Shown piece after piece: positions 27,292 through 36,580 of a stretch of DNA of 64,000 nucleotides; the stretch's first letter is position 1; each line of letters begins with the position of its first letter. Below the pieces are notes generated by a model that was given only the letters and a program-made list of their open reading frames with translations, was not told where the DNA came from and did no database searches. The DNA lies in assembly GCF_038622445.1 (NCBI RefSeq), contig NZ_CP152019.1, forward strand, positions 62,001 to 126,000, in the 5' to 3' direction. Source of the stretch: Sporosarcina sp. FSL K6-1522 (GTDB taxonomy: Bacteria > Bacillota > Bacilli > Bacillales_A > Planococcaceae). Both the position numbers and the translations under genes were made by a program.

Positions 27292-28242
27292 TTAGTATGA
27301 TGCTTGCGGTTTCATTCCCAACTTCACTAGCATATCCTCCGTCATTGCAGCCAAATCATAGCAGGCTTTGAATCCCCATTCCGAGATAGCTGCTGATGGA
27401 TCAATGGAATCGGGCCAGCTGTCTGCAATCGCCTGACGTACTGGATCGATGTCATAATCGATTTTGAATGAAGGGATGTGTTTCTGAATCGCCGCCGCAA
27501 TTTGAGATGGTTCGAAACTCATCGCTGTCACATTGAAGGCATTTCGGTGAATCAATTTTGCAGGATCTGCCTCCATCACATCGACAATCGCCTGCAAAGC
27601 ATCCGGCATATACATCATATCCATATACGTGTCTTCTGCAATATATGAGGTATATTTCCCCTTCTGAATCGCTTTGTAATAAATATCAACTGCGTAGTCC
27701 GTTGTGCCGCCACCTGGTTTAGCTACATAGGAAATCAACCCAGGAAATCGCACGCCACGTGTATCGAGTCCAAATTTATGAAAATAATAATCGCATAGCA
27801 ATTCCCCTGCAACTTTACTGACACCATACATCGTCGTTGGACGTTGCAAGGTTTCTTGCGGCGTCGCTTTTTTGGGTGTCGAGGGACCAAATGCGCCGAT
27901 AGAGCTTGGCGTAAAAAATTGCATACCCAATTCATGCGACACTTCTAATCCATTCGTCAAGCCACCCATATTGAGATTCCAAGCAAGCAATGGCTCCTTT
28001 TCCGCCTTAGCAGACAACAATGCCGCCATATGCATCAGTGTATCCGCGCCAAAATCTTTCGCAAGTGTATGCATCTTCCTACCATCAGTTACATCAAGTA
28101 CCTCAAACGGACCGTCCGTCATTGCGCCTATACTTCGAATATCCGTCGCCAATACATTATCCACACCATATTCTGAACGAAGCTTTTCAATCAATTCCGA
28201 GCCAATTTGTCCAAGTGCCCCTGTGACCATGATTTTCTTCAT
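27292..28242 (-). CDS. tdh: L-threonine 3-dehydrogenase, short-chain (epimerase-like) type
   Basis: Oxidises L-threonine to 2-amino-3-ketobutyrate, the substrate of Kbl encoded upstream on the same strand. A 316-residue extended SDR protein: the NAD site is [15 protein letters not shown] at the N-terminus, the catalytic YGVSKVAGE is near residue 140, and [12 protein letters not shown] gives the active-site Ser/Thr region. This is the SDR type, not the zinc-dependent Tdh of B. subtilis. GAGGAGCGATGAAC precedes the start. A terminator separates it from the AlkD-like gene, so it may have its own promoter (AT-rich TATATA region near 28300). Confidence 0.88.
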   Translation of the reverse strand: MKKIMVTGALGQIGSELIEKLRSEYGVDNVLATDIRSIGAMTDGPFEVLDVTDGRKMHTLAKDFGADTLMHMAALLSAKAEKEPLLAWNLNMGGLTNGLEVSHELGMQFFTPSSIGAFGPSTPKKATPQETLQRPTTMYGVSKVAGELLCDYYFHKFGLDTRGVRFPGLISYVAKPGGGTTDYAVDIYYKAIQKGKYTSYIAEDTYMDMMYMPDALQAIVDVMEADPAKLIHRNAFNVTAMSFEPSQIAAAIQKHIPSFKIDYDIDPVRQAIADSWPDSIDPSAAISEWGFKACYDLAAMTEDMLVKLGMKPQASY

Positions 28243-28390
28243 TGTTCATCGCTCCTCTTCGCCAAAATGTGTTTACAGAGAGAACACTATTGTTTTATAT
28301 AGTATATAGTATGCTGATTTAATCATCTAAACCCATTATAAAATGTTCTCCTAGAAAAAACAATTTTATTTACTCTATTTTCAGATATAT

Positions 28391-28420
28391 AAAAAAGCCC
28401 GCTCATTTGCGGACTTTTTG
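28391..28420 (-). terminator. Terminator downstream of the AlkD-like gene
   Basis: AAAAAGCCCGC/GCGGACTTTTT stem with one mismatch and U run on the minus strand, between a family-3 repeat and the tdh promoter. The 375-base gap 28243-28617 otherwise holds the repeat and an AT-rich promoter-like stretch, and no gene. Confidence 0.65.
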
Positions 28421-28473
28421 TTGTTTATAGCAGTATATGTTGATTTCGGATAGTTACTCTTTTTCATTAGACC

Positions 28474-28617
28474 GATACTTACGCTTTTCTTGGTGTCCAG
28501 GCTCCAGTGCCTAGGAGCTCGGGTCATTTCGGTCTTGCCGATAAAGGCAAAAAGTGCCTTTATCTTCAAGCCCACCAACGCCTGTCGCTCCTGAACAAGC
28601 ACTTACGCTTTTCTGTA
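28474..28617. repeat. Long family-3 palindromic repeat
   Basis: Contains both arms of the family (ACTTACGCTTTTCTTGGTGTCC, GGCTCCAGTGCCTAGGAG and a right part with CGCCTGTCGCTCCTGAACAAGC then CTTACGCTTTTCT). An internal inverted repeat, AAAGGCAAAAAGTGCCTTT, lies between them. It lies between the AlkD-like gene and its terminator. Confidence 0.6.
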
Positions 28618-29322
28618 TTAACAACGCAATGTTTTCTTTTTCTTCGGCTCGCCACGTGCCAAGACTTTGTCGATATAATCTGTTGCAAGCGGCACTTTAC
28701 ATGCGGTATTGCCCATGTTAACTTGTACTTTTCCAATCGTTGCAGCCACAGTTTTTGCGACGTCGCGTAGTTCTAGTATATACGATCCGACACAAATAAC
28801 GAATTGGTTCATCACGTAACGAACTCGATTCGGTGCTTGGTGGATTGTCTGTTCGACCGTCTGCAACAGTGCGCGAATTTCATCGAAATCAAATTCTTCT
28901 GCTCCTGCATACATCACATAATTGGCATACGTGCTCCAACCTGCAACCGCCGTCATCTCACGGTCAGACGCTATCCATTCTCGTGCCAGTTTTAGCGCAT
29001 ATGGGCTCTCACCAGCTACCCAGCCAATCGTGTATTCCGCGACAGCGTGCCACTTCGCGGCCTCCACCCATCGTCTCAACTCTTCCTCAGATAGCAATTT
29101 CGGATTGACCGCAAGCCCGGCAAGATACATCGCATCATAATTGCCCGTGTCATAGAGACGTAGCGCCAATTCCTGATCCTTCTTAATATGCTTCAAAATT
29201 TTCTTCAAATCGCCGACCCGTACACCAAAAAGCGGTTCCGTCGCGCCGTGATTCAAAAACGTTTTCTTCGTTTGTTCATTGCCATAGGCCTCAAGTTCTG
29301 CCATTACCTCTTCAAATGTCAT
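28618..29322 (-). CDS. DNA alkylation repair protein (AlkD-like HEAT-repeat glycosylase)
   Basis: A 234-residue all-helical protein of the AlkD family, which removes cationic alkylated bases such as 7-methylguanine. Family segments are FGVRVGDLKKILKHIKKDQ, YDAMYLAGLAVNPKLLSEEEL and a helix-rich centre. The C-terminal tail is basic (GEPKKKKTLRC). It lies between kbl and tdh on the same strand, an odd position for a repair gene. AAAGGTGG precedes the ATG. Confidence 0.82.
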   Translation of the reverse strand: MTFEEVMAELEAYGNEQTKKTFLNHGATEPLFGVRVGDLKKILKHIKKDQELALRLYDTGNYDAMYLAGLAVNPKLLSEEELRRWVEAAKWHAVAEYTIGWVAGESPYALKLAREWIASDREMTAVAGWSTYANYVMYAGAEEFDFDEIRALLQTVEQTIHQAPNRVRYVMNQFVICVGSYILELRDVAKTVAATIGKVQVNMGNTACKVPLATDYIDKVLARGEPKKKKTLRC

Positions 29323-29342
29323 CTATATGACCACCTTTTCCA

Positions 29343-29386
29343 ACGACAAAACCTAGAAGGCTTATACGCCATCCAGGTTTTGTCGT
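29343..29386. other. 12-bp stem-loop between kbl and the AlkD-like gene
   Basis: ACGACAAAACCT and AGGTTTTGTCGT form a perfect stem around a 20-base loop. There is no good U run on the minus strand, so it may be an RNA-stability or partial-termination element rather than a full terminator. Confidence 0.5.
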
Positions 29387-29389
29387 TTC

Positions 29390-30580
29390 TTATGAAATCA
29401 CACCAAGCTCTTTTCCAACTTTTTCATAAATCATAAGAGCTTCATCTAGCATTTCTTTCGTATGCGCTGCAGTTGGCATGTTACGAACGCGCCCTTTCCC
29501 TTTCGCAACCGTTGGGAAAGTAATCGATTTGGCATAGACACCTTCTTCTGCTAGCCGTTGTGAAAATTGCTGTGTCAGCTTTTCTTCACCGATGATACAC
29601 GGCGTAATTGGCGTTTCAGAAGCACCAATGTCAAAGCCTAGCTTCGCAAGTCCCGCTTTCAAATAGTTACCATTTTCCCACAGCTGATCATGTAGCTCTG
29701 TCGAGGCTGTGATTTTGTCAAGCGCTCCCATGATTGCCGCTATATCCCCCGCGGGCAATGCCGTGGAGAATAAAAATGGACGCGAACGCACCTTTAGCCA
29801 ATCAATCAAATCCTTCGAGCCTGCCACATAGCCCCCGACAATGCCAATCGCTTTCGACAGTGTCCCAATTTGAAAATCAATGTCCTTCTCAAGACCAAAC
29901 TGTTTCACTGTCCCTTTGCCCTGGCCCGTCACACCCGAACCATGCGCATCATCCACATAAGTAATCAAATCAAATTCCTTAGCAATCTTCACGACTTCAG
30001 GCAAATTCGCAATATTGCCGTCCATCGAAAATACGCCATCCGTAATGTACATCACTTTTTCATACAAGCCAGATTCCGTTGCTTCCTTCGCTTTCGCACG
30101 CAAGTCATCCATATCTTGATGATTCACACGAATGATTTTCGCACCCGATAGACGACAACCGTCGATAATCGATGCATGATTCAATTCGTCTGAAAGAATG
30201 GCATCTTTTTTCGTCATAACCGCAGAAATCGCCGCCATATTGCAGTTAAAACCGGACTGATAAGCAATCGCTGCTTCCGTCCCTTTAAAGATGGCCAGCT
30301 TTTCTTCCAGTGCCACATGAATATCGAGCGTCCCATTAATGGTACGCACCGCACCTGCACCGACGCCATATTTATTCGTTGCTGCAATTGCTAACTGCTT
30401 CAAATCTGAATCTGTCGCAAGCCCGAGATAATTATTAGAAGACAAATTAATCAAACTTTCACCTTTAATCGTAATGATAGGGCCATTTGGACCTTCAACC
30501 GGATCGATTTCATTGTATAACCCTTGCTCACGAAGCTCCGCTAAATTTTCCTGTAGAAACGTATCGAGTACTTTGGACAA
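29390..30580 (-). CDS. kbl: Glycine C-acetyltransferase (2-amino-3-ketobutyrate CoA ligase)
   Basis: PLP enzyme that splits 2-amino-3-ketobutyrate with CoA to glycine and acetyl-CoA, the second step of threonine degradation after Tdh. It has 396 residues, the usual length. Alpha-oxoamine synthase motifs are [11 protein letters not shown] (about 47-57), [24 protein letters not shown] and [16 protein letters not shown], with the PLP lysine near 243. Paralogous oxoamine synthases (BioF) look similar; the nearby tdh makes Kbl the best call. Confidence 0.9.
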   Translation of the reverse strand: MSKVLDTFLQENLAELREQGLYNEIDPVEGPNGPIITIKGESLINLSSNNYLGLATDSDLKQLAIAATNKYGVGAGAVRTINGTLDIHVALEEKLAIFKGTEAAIAYQSGFNCNMAAISAVMTKKDAILSDELNHASIIDGCRLSGAKIIRVNHQDMDDLRAKAKEATESGLYEKVMYITDGVFSMDGNIANLPEVVKIAKEFDLITYVDDAHGSGVTGQGKGTVKQFGLEKDIDFQIGTLSKAIGIVGGYVAGSKDLIDWLKVRSRPFLFSTALPAGDIAAIMGALDKITASTELHDQLWENGNYLKAGLAKLGFDIGASETPITPCIIGEEKLTQQFSQRLAEEGVYAKSITFPTVAKGKGRVRNMPTAAHTKEMLDEALMIYEKVGKELGVIS

Positions 30581-30656
30581 AGCAATCTTCCTTTCAAACA
30601 GATGATGCTTTTATTTTAGCACACGATCAGCCTTATCGCAGAATGAACTACATCCG

Positions 30657-31724
30657 TTAAGGTAGCTCCAATAGTACTTGCGACTTCTTATCAAAAACCG
30701 ATTGCTGAATCGCCCCATCCATTGCGATTTTCACACTATTTTCAGCCTGTGCATACGTCTGCATATAGCCCGTTGCATCAAGCATTTTTTCTGCATACAC
30801 GTCGCGAATGCGCTCGATTTCCTTCTCCGCCTCCGCATCCTTCACACACATCTGCACAAGGTCGAGCACTTCATCCCCCGGCAATTCCGGATCATAGACA
30901 TGCGGCTGCGTGGCATCCAATATACAGAGCGATAGCTCCGGAAACTGTACAAGATCCACACCTGCTGGATCTAAACCACACCATCCATATAGCACATCAA
31001 AACCACGCTTCTCCGCCTCAGCTCCAAGCGCCTTCATCAGCGTCGATTTTCCTGTACCCGGCAATCCTTTAATAAGAATCCGTCGTTCCAAGCCCTTCGT
31101 AATCGAGGGGATAAAATCTTGCGCCCCCCGAGATGTCAACGAACCGATGAGGCGATGTGAAATAGCCGTCTGCTTATTCAACCTTATCGTGCCAAACAGT
31201 TCCTCCTTCAAGGATTGAATCAGATTTTCATGTTGCTCCCACATCATGCGTCGAATGTTTACCGCTTCCCAATCATCATGAATGCGTTTCGCATCAGCAA
31301 GTGCTTGCAACGCCTTGCCAAGTGCCACTTCTGCTTCCGCTAACTTGTCTACAATCAAAGCGTTCTGCCCGCGTAATTTCACTTCATCGTAGATATCATA
31401 AAAGCTAATCACACGATGCCTACCACCAATATCTGCTGGCTCTAGCGCAACCGGATGTGATGCTTGAATGAAAAAAAGATTGGCCCCCTTCACAAAAACT
31501 GCATCCGTCTTCTCCGGCTGAATGGGGTCCATAAACCGATCCACATCATAGCCCCGTCTAACAAAGAGCGTAGCTGTTTCATTCAATACATCGGAAATTG
31601 CATTTGTCGGCGGACACTTCAAAAAGTACGTTGTCGTAGCCGTCGCAATCAGTTTGTCGTACTTGTGAGAGATGCCCCGACCTGTATAGGCTGTCCCCAT
31701 ATATTGGGTTATCGTTCCATTCAT
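30657..31724 (-). CDS. P-loop ATPase-like protein of the PRK06851 type
   Basis: A 355-residue protein with a Walker A motif in the second half (ILIKGLPGTGKSTLMKAL, near residue 220). The N-terminal half looks like a degenerate copy of the same fold. It is followed by GWCGLDPAGVDLVQFPELSLCILDAT. It resembles Bacillales hypothetical ATPases grouped as PRK06851; the function is unknown. I start at the ATG at 31724 with AAAGGA upstream; the frame extends to 31772 without a better site. Confidence 0.72.
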   Translation of the reverse strand: MNGTITQYMGTAYTGRGISHKYDKLIATATTTYFLKCPPTNAISDVLNETATLFVRRGYDVDRFMDPIQPEKTDAVFVKGANLFFIQASHPVALEPADIGGRHRVISFYDIYDEVKLRGQNALIVDKLAEAEVALGKALQALADAKRIHDDWEAVNIRRMMWEQHENLIQSLKEELFGTIRLNKQTAISHRLIGSLTSRGAQDFIPSITKGLERRILIKGLPGTGKSTLMKALGAEAEKRGFDVLYGWCGLDPAGVDLVQFPELSLCILDATQPHVYDPELPGDEVLDLVQMCVKDAEAEKEIERIRDVYAEKMLDATGYMQTYAQAENSVKIAMDGAIQQSVFDKKSQVLLELP

Positions 31725-31769
31725 CCTGACCATCCTTTCTATCCATACGACTAGCCTATGCTCGGCGCA

Positions 31770-31801
31770 CAAAAAAAAGCACGGCTAACGAGCCCGTGCT
31801 T
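31770..31801 (-). terminator. Terminator between the YczE-like and ATPase genes
   Basis: Stem AAGCACGG/CCGTGCTT with a 9-base loop; U8 follows on the minus strand. It would end transcripts coming from the YczE-like gene and the repeat. Confidence 0.8.
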
Positions 31802-31807
31802 ACAATA

Positions 31808-31972
31808 AATTACGCCTCGGCGTAATTGCGTCCAGATTTTGAATCGAGCTTGTGCCCACAGGACGTGGGTACGCAGTCGTCGCGACAGGACGTCGCGCAC
31901 TTAGACTGCCTTCATTAACTCCTTTCAAAATCTGTGACATCCGCCGGAGGCTTTATCTGATTTCAGATAAAA
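31808..31972. repeat. Dispersed repeat, family 1, well-preserved copy
   Basis: The left arm GCCTCGGCGTAATTGCGTC with CAGATTTT, and the right arm AAAATCTG with GACATCCGCCGGAGGC, form a long imperfect inverted repeat around a variable interior containing nested palindromes (CCCACAGGACGTGGG; GCGACAGGACGTCGC). The element runs into the last codons of the YczE-like gene. Confidence 0.78.
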
Positions 31973-32594
31973 CTTTTTCATCCTGTTCCCCAATAACCTT
32001 CAACAATATACTGCGACATTGTGGCAAAGTATAATGAACGATTTGCCCCAAAAATAGAGCGATCAATACAGTCCCCACTCCGATCGGTCCGCCAAATAAC
32101 CAACCTATTACCGCAATGAGCACTTCAAGCGTTGTACGGATTTTTTTAATACTAGCCCCTGTTTTTTCAACAAGCAACAGCATCAATCCATCACGTGGAC
32201 CCGCGCCGATATTAGGTGAAATATAAATTCCCGCACCGTACCCCATCACAACAATGCCCGCTATGAAAATAAGCATTTGTGTACCTAGCGCAGTAAAATC
32301 AGGCAGCAACAAGTTGAATAAGTCGATAAAAATCCCAAGGAGCAACATATTCAACCATGTCCCGATTTTCGGCCATTCCCGCAACACCAAGGCGGTCAAG
32401 ATGATTATGATAAGTCCTGTAATAATACTCCAAGTCCCAATTGACAGTCCAAAATTTTGATGCAAGCCAACATGCAAGACGTCCCAAGGTCCAACGCCAA
32501 GCTTCTGCCCTTTGATGGTCATCGAAATGCCTAGTGACAACACTAACAGCCCGATAAAATAAAATACCCATCTCCATAGTAAAACCTTTCGCAT
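31953..32594 (-). CDS. YczE/YitT-type integral membrane protein
   Basis: A 213-residue protein with five to six hydrophobic helices. It shows LSLGISMTIKGQKLGVGPWD near the N-terminus and GAGIYISPNIGAGPRDGLML in the centre, both typical of the YczE/YyaS group. Function unknown; YczE affects lipopeptide production in some bacilli. ATG at 32594 with AGAAGGAAG upstream. The last few codons (SEIR) and stop lie inside a family-1 repeat, suggesting the repeat replaced the original end of the gene. Confidence 0.78.
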   Translation of the reverse strand: MRKVLLWRWVFYFIGLLVLSLGISMTIKGQKLGVGPWDVLHVGLHQNFGLSIGTWSIITGLIIIILTALVLREWPKIGTWLNMLLLGIFIDLFNLLLPDFTALGTQMLIFIAGIVVMGYGAGIYISPNIGAGPRDGLMLLLVEKTGASIKKIRTTLEVLIAVIGWLFGGPIGVGTVLIALFLGQIVHYTLPQCRSILLKVIGEQDEKVLSEIR

Positions 32595-32693
32595 ATACTT
32601 CCTTCTCTCTACAACCAAAACACCCATGTCTTACATGAATACGATACACCCAAGCTTTCTATTGTATCACGTAAATATCTCCTAAACACCCAA

Positions 32694-33185
32694 TCAGCCT
32701 TTTACAAGATCATAAAAAGCTGCACCGGCTACACGTGCCAAATCGTCAGGTGCGAGTTTCATCTGTAAACCTGGCTTGCCCGCGCTGACAATGATTTGCT
32801 CAAGCAATTCCGCCGTCTGATCCATAAACGTTGGATAACGCTTTTTCATCCCAACCGCTGAACATCCCCCACGAACATAACCAGTTTCTTTCGTTAAGTC
32901 TTTCAATGGTAACATCTCTAGCTTTTTCACCCCGGCTGCCCTTGCTGCTTTTTTCAAATCCAATTCTTGCGCAACTGGCACTAAGAAAACGATGAGCACT
33001 CGCGGTCCTGCAATCGTCACTAATGTTTTAAACACTGCATCGACAGCTTGCCCCGTCTTTTCTGCGACAGAAACCCCATCTAATAAGCCGTCATTTACAT
33101 CATATGTCATCAGTTCATAACTGACCCCTTCACCATCCAGTATCCGGACCGCGTTGGTCTTCGCGTTTCGACTCTGTTTCGCCAT
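32694..33185 (-). CDS. ybaK: Cys-tRNA(Pro)/Cys-tRNA(Cys) deacylase YbaK (EbsC)
   Basis: Trans-editing factor that hydrolyses mischarged Cys-tRNA(Pro). It has 163 residues, the usual size. The family motifs are present: VFKTLVTIAGPR with the key Lys, and KETGYVRGGCSAVGMKKRYPTFMD, which holds the GG-CSP-like loop. GGGGGAAATGG upstream of the ATG. Probably monocistronic, with a large repeat hairpin on its 5' side. Confidence 0.9.
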   Translation of the reverse strand: MAKQSRNAKTNAVRILDGEGVSYELMTYDVNDGLLDGVSVAEKTGQAVDAVFKTLVTIAGPRVLIVFLVPVAQELDLKKAARAAGVKKLEMLPLKDLTKETGYVRGGCSAVGMKKRYPTFMDQTAELLEQIIVSAGKPGLQMKLAPDDLARVAGAAFYDLVKG

Positions 33186-33241
33186 TCCATTTCCCCCTCT
33201 TACTAACAGCTGAATGAAGATAAACTGAACTAAAGCATTCC

Positions 33242-33371
33242 ACTAACAACGCTCAGCGCTTGCGGATGCCTCCCACCATAAGCCAGGCAGAAAATCACTG
33301 CCAGTCTTATGGTGGGAGGCATCCGCTTGTAAGGCGCATTCGCTGGATAGTAACTGAAAATCATAAGTTTA
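33242..33371. repeat. Dispersed palindromic repeat, family 2, long hairpin copy
   Basis: Perfect 21-bp arms (33262-33282 and 33306-33326) enclose a further GGCAG/CTGCC hairpin. The outer ends (CTCAGCGCTTGCGG; CCGCTTGTAAGGCGCATTCGCTGGA) and the tail AATCATAAGTT match the family-2 copy at 6259. No coding frame. Confidence 0.8.
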
Positions 33372-33396
33372 GCCTATACACTTAAAATCTAAACAC

Positions 33397-33427
33397 CAAA
33401 AAGGTCACCTACTAACAGGCGACCTTT
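33397..33427 (-). terminator. Terminator of the downstream helical-protein gene
   Basis: Stem AAAAAGGTC/GACCTTTT with a 14-base loop; located 9 bases past the stop at 33436, with a U run on the minus strand. Confidence 0.78.
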
Positions 33428-33435
33428 TCATCGTA

Positions 33436-34038
33436 TTATGCAACCTTAGAAAAATTCGGTTCATCCATTTTAAAGCCATTCAGCCTTGCATCGACTTGAA
33501 ATGAGTACGTCGAAATCGCCCGCTCATAGCGCTTTTGCATAAGAAGCGCTTGGCGATCAGCGGCTGACGGTAGATCCATCGATGCAACTTGTGCCGCCTC
33601 AGCCTGTTCTCGCGCAACCGCAATCTCAGCTTCAGATTGTGCAAGCTTACGCAAAGCAATTTGCGTTTCCGTCTGCATGATCTTCGCTGATGCTGTCGCT
33701 GCTAGCTGATAATCTGCTGTCGTCGGTTCCGGCACAGAAATGGCTTCCGTACGCACACCCCGCCAAAGATCGATTGTTTCTTCAAGCGTCTTACCAATCG
33801 GTAACGCGACTTGCTTCATTTGCCCTGCGCCCAGCTCTCGCAATTCCTGACCTTTCGCCTGAACAACTTCTGGTTCGTCTTTGCCTGTCAATAAAGCTTC
33901 CAGTTTCTCTAGCATTTTCTGGTTTTGCCCATTATATTGGACATTGCGATTATAAGCACTTTCGGCATTTCTACGCCGAATGGTATCGTAGCGTTGCAAC
34001 TGATCATTTGCGGTAGCATATGTCAAAACTGCATTCAT
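33436..34038 (-). CDS. Helical hypothetical protein with SprA-related-like C-terminal region
   Basis: A 200-residue protein, mostly alpha-helical with many Gln, Ala and Glu residues and no signal peptide. By eye, the stretch TIDLWRGVRTEAISVPEPTT followed by ADYQLAATASAKIMQTETQI recalls the region after the HExxH part of SprA-related putative metalloproteases (an arginine-rich helix, a Pro-containing turn, then an Ala/Gln helix). The HExxH part itself is absent, so no protease activity is expected. The N-terminal part has QNQKMLEKLEALLTG. A GGAGGTG precedes the ATG. Monocistronic. The family link is tentative. Confidence 0.6.
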   Translation of the reverse strand: MNAVLTYATANDQLQRYDTIRRRNAESAYNRNVQYNGQNQKMLEKLEALLTGKDEPEVVQAKGQELRELGAGQMKQVALPIGKTLEETIDLWRGVRTEAISVPEPTTADYQLAATASAKIMQTETQIALRKLAQSEAEIAVAREQAEAAQVASMDLPSAADRQALLMQKRYERAISTYSFQVDARLNGFKMDEPNFSKVA

Positions 34039-34135
34039 GCGCCTTCACCTCCAAATTGTTATTTTCACGAGATACTAGTTACACCATTATACCCGAATCA
34101 CCATTCCCTACAAATCCAACCAAAGCGCTAAAATC

Positions 34136-36301
34136 TTATTTTTCAAATAGTTTCTTTAGCGCATCTGCCATCGCTGTATTCTCTGGTTCTTCTTGCCTAT
34201 TCATATATTTCTGCACATCTCTTTTATCAGCCTTCTTGCCACCCGAATTTGCGCGACGTTTTTCAAATGCTGATAGTTTTTCACGATGCCCACATTTACA
34301 AACAAAAATCCGACCATCGCCTTCACCGCGTAGTTCCAATTTCTTTTTACATACCGGACATCTTGCATTAGTTAGTGTCGAAACATTTTTACGATGGCCA
34401 CACTCTCGATCCTGACAGACGAGCATCTTGCCACGCTTACCGTTCACTTCCAATAATAACTTGCCGCAATCTGGACAAGTTTTCCCCGTGACATTGTCAT
34501 GCTTGAACTTTTTGTCATCTGTTTTAATTTCCGTAACCGTACGCTTCGAGAATGCAATCATATCTTTCATAAACGCTGCTTTTTTCATTTTCCCATTGGC
34601 GATTTTCGTTAGTCCTTGTTCCCACTCCGCCGTTAGTGCCGGCGACTTCAAGTCCTCTGGAACGAGTTCAAGTAACTGGCGCCCTTTCGATGTCGTGTAA
34701 ATATCGTTGCCCTTTTTCTCCATAACGAAGGAGTTGAATAATCGTTCGATAACATCCGCACGTGTCGCAACCGTTCCAAGTCCACCCGTTTCACCAATTG
34801 TTTTAATCAAATCCTTAGACTCGCCTTGCATGAACTGTGCAGGATTTTCCATTGCCGCCAATAGCGTTCCTTCATTAAAACGTGCAGGTGGCTTCGTTTT
34901 CCCATCCGTCATCACAATGGCACGAATGCTTACTTCATCTCCTTTTTTAAATGCAGGAAGCATATCCGTATCCACTTCGTCCTCATCTGTTGAATAAACC
35001 TTTTTCCAACCTTCATCCGTAATCGTACGGCCTTTCGCCTTAAACATTTCTCCACCTACCGCAAGCTCCGCTGTCACTTGATCGTAACGGAACGAACCGA
35101 AGAATACCGCAAGGAAGCGCTTAACGATTAAATCATATAAACGTTGCTCTTTATCAGAAAGGTTTTGTAAAATCGGCGTTTCCTCTGTCGGAATAATCGC
35201 ATGGTGATCGGATACACGCTTGTCATCAATCACGCCTTTTTGCGGTTTAATCGTCCCGGAACGAAGAAGTGTGTTCACCGATTTACGGTACGGCCCAAGA
35301 TCCACCGCTTTAATACGCTCTTTCAGTGTATTGGCCATATCCGACGTCAAATGCTTCGAATCGGTACGTGGATAAGTAACCGCTTTGTGACGTTCATACA
35401 AGTTTTGCAATGTGGATAATGTTTCTTTTGCAGACCATGACCAACGACGATGTGCTTCTTTTTGCAGCTCCGTCAAATCAAATAAATGCGGTGCTGGCTG
35501 CGACTTCGGTGTCGTTTTGACGTCTGTGATTTTGCCAGCTTGAATTTTATCTAATTTCCCCATCAGTTGCTCAATCACTTCTTTATCGAAGACTTGAGTT
35601 TGCCCTGCCTTGTCATGCCAAGTAAATTTCGCTGTTTCCGTCAAAGCTTGTATGCCGTAAAACGACTTCGGCTTGAAATCACGAATCTGCTTTTCACGTT
35701 CTGCGATCATTGCCAGTGTTGGCGTTTGCACACGACCTGTGGATAATTGCGCATTGTATTTTACCGTCAACGCACGTGTCGCATTAATACCCACGACCCA
35801 GTCCGCTTCTGCACGTGCAACCGCCGCTTCGTACAAGTTGTCATAAGCACGGCCATCTTTCAAATTGTTAAAGCCGTCTTTTATCGCCTTATCTGTCACA
35901 GATGAAATCCATAACCGTTTGATCGGTTTACGAACTTTCGCCTGTTCCAAAATCCAGCGCGCTACTAGCTCTCCTTCACGCCCTGCATCCGTTGCGATAA
36001 TGACGTCCTTCACATCATTACGCTTCAGTTGTGCTTTCACCGCATTGAATTGCTTGGACGTTTGACGAATCGGTACGAGCTTAAATGGCTCTGGAATAAT
36101 CGGCAAATGTTCGAGCTTCCACTCTTTAAATTCATTGCCATAGCCCTCTGGATCAGCATGCGTCACCAAATGACCAAGTGCCCATGTAACGATATAATTC
36201 GTTCCTTCAAGAAAACCATTACCTTTTTTATTGCAACCGAGCACCCGCGCAATATCGCGTGCCACGGACGGCTTTTCAGCTAATACAAGTGATTTGGACA
36301 T
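34136..36301 (-). CDS. topB: DNA topoisomerase III
   Basis: Type IA topoisomerase that decatenates DNA, 721 residues. Toprim region at the N-terminus (LVLAEKPSVARDIARVLG; ATDAGREGELVARWI), the active-site Tyr region YPRTDSKHLTSDM near residue 320, and ARADVIERLF. Then two C-terminal zinc-ribbon units (CPDCGKLL near 590; CPVCKKKLELRG). The Lys/Arg-rich tail ends in a short acidic helix. The ATG at 36301 has AAGGGGAT upstream; the longer frame to 36466 is out of line with the family. A terminator-like hairpin precedes it. Confidence 0.93.
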   Translation of the reverse strand: MSKSLVLAEKPSVARDIARVLGCNKKGNGFLEGTNYIVTWALGHLVTHADPEGYGNEFKEWKLEHLPIIPEPFKLVPIRQTSKQFNAVKAQLKRNDVKDVIIATDAGREGELVARWILEQAKVRKPIKRLWISSVTDKAIKDGFNNLKDGRAYDNLYEAAVARAEADWVVGINATRALTVKYNAQLSTGRVQTPTLAMIAEREKQIRDFKPKSFYGIQALTETAKFTWHDKAGQTQVFDKEVIEQLMGKLDKIQAGKITDVKTTPKSQPAPHLFDLTELQKEAHRRWSWSAKETLSTLQNLYERHKAVTYPRTDSKHLTSDMANTLKERIKAVDLGPYRKSVNTLLRSGTIKPQKGVIDDKRVSDHHAIIPTEETPILQNLSDKEQRLYDLIVKRFLAVFFGSFRYDQVTAELAVGGEMFKAKGRTITDEGWKKVYSTDEDEVDTDMLPAFKKGDEVSIRAIVMTDGKTKPPARFNEGTLLAAMENPAQFMQGESKDLIKTIGETGGLGTVATRADVIERLFNSFVMEKKGNDIYTTSKGRQLLELVPEDLKSPALTAEWEQGLTKIANGKMKKAAFMKDMIAFSKRTVTEIKTDDKKFKHDNVTGKTCPDCGKLLLEVNGKRGKMLVCQDRECGHRKNVSTLTNARCPVCKKKLELRGEGDGRIFVCKCGHREKLSAFEKRRANSGGKKADKRDVQKYMNRQEEPENTAMADALKKLFEK

Positions 36302-36387
36302 AAAAAAATCCCCTTTCTTCATACATCGATTATAAAGGAGATTGGTGTTTGGTGCATGTCGGGCGAATGGACTTGATGTGAAACGAC

Positions 36388-36418
36388 AAAAACCCCGACC
36401 AATCTGCTTGGTTAGGGG
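36388..36418 (-). terminator. Terminator-like hairpin in the topB leader
   Basis: On the minus strand CCCCTAACCAA/TTGGTCGGGG form a stem with a 5-base loop followed by TTTTTG, about 90 bases before the topB start. No convincing minus-strand gene lies upstream, so it may be an attenuator of topB or end a non-coding transcript. Confidence 0.65.
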
Positions 36419-36580
36419 AAGCTTTATCAAATCGTCCGCGGACACGTATGTAAAACCCATACTCATTCATGAGTATAAGCTTCACTTACGTTATTGTTAA
36501 CAAAACAATGGTTGCACAGATTTTTCTTGAGGGGTATTCTGCATACTTTACCATTATTTTTCTCACAAAGATTGTATTTC

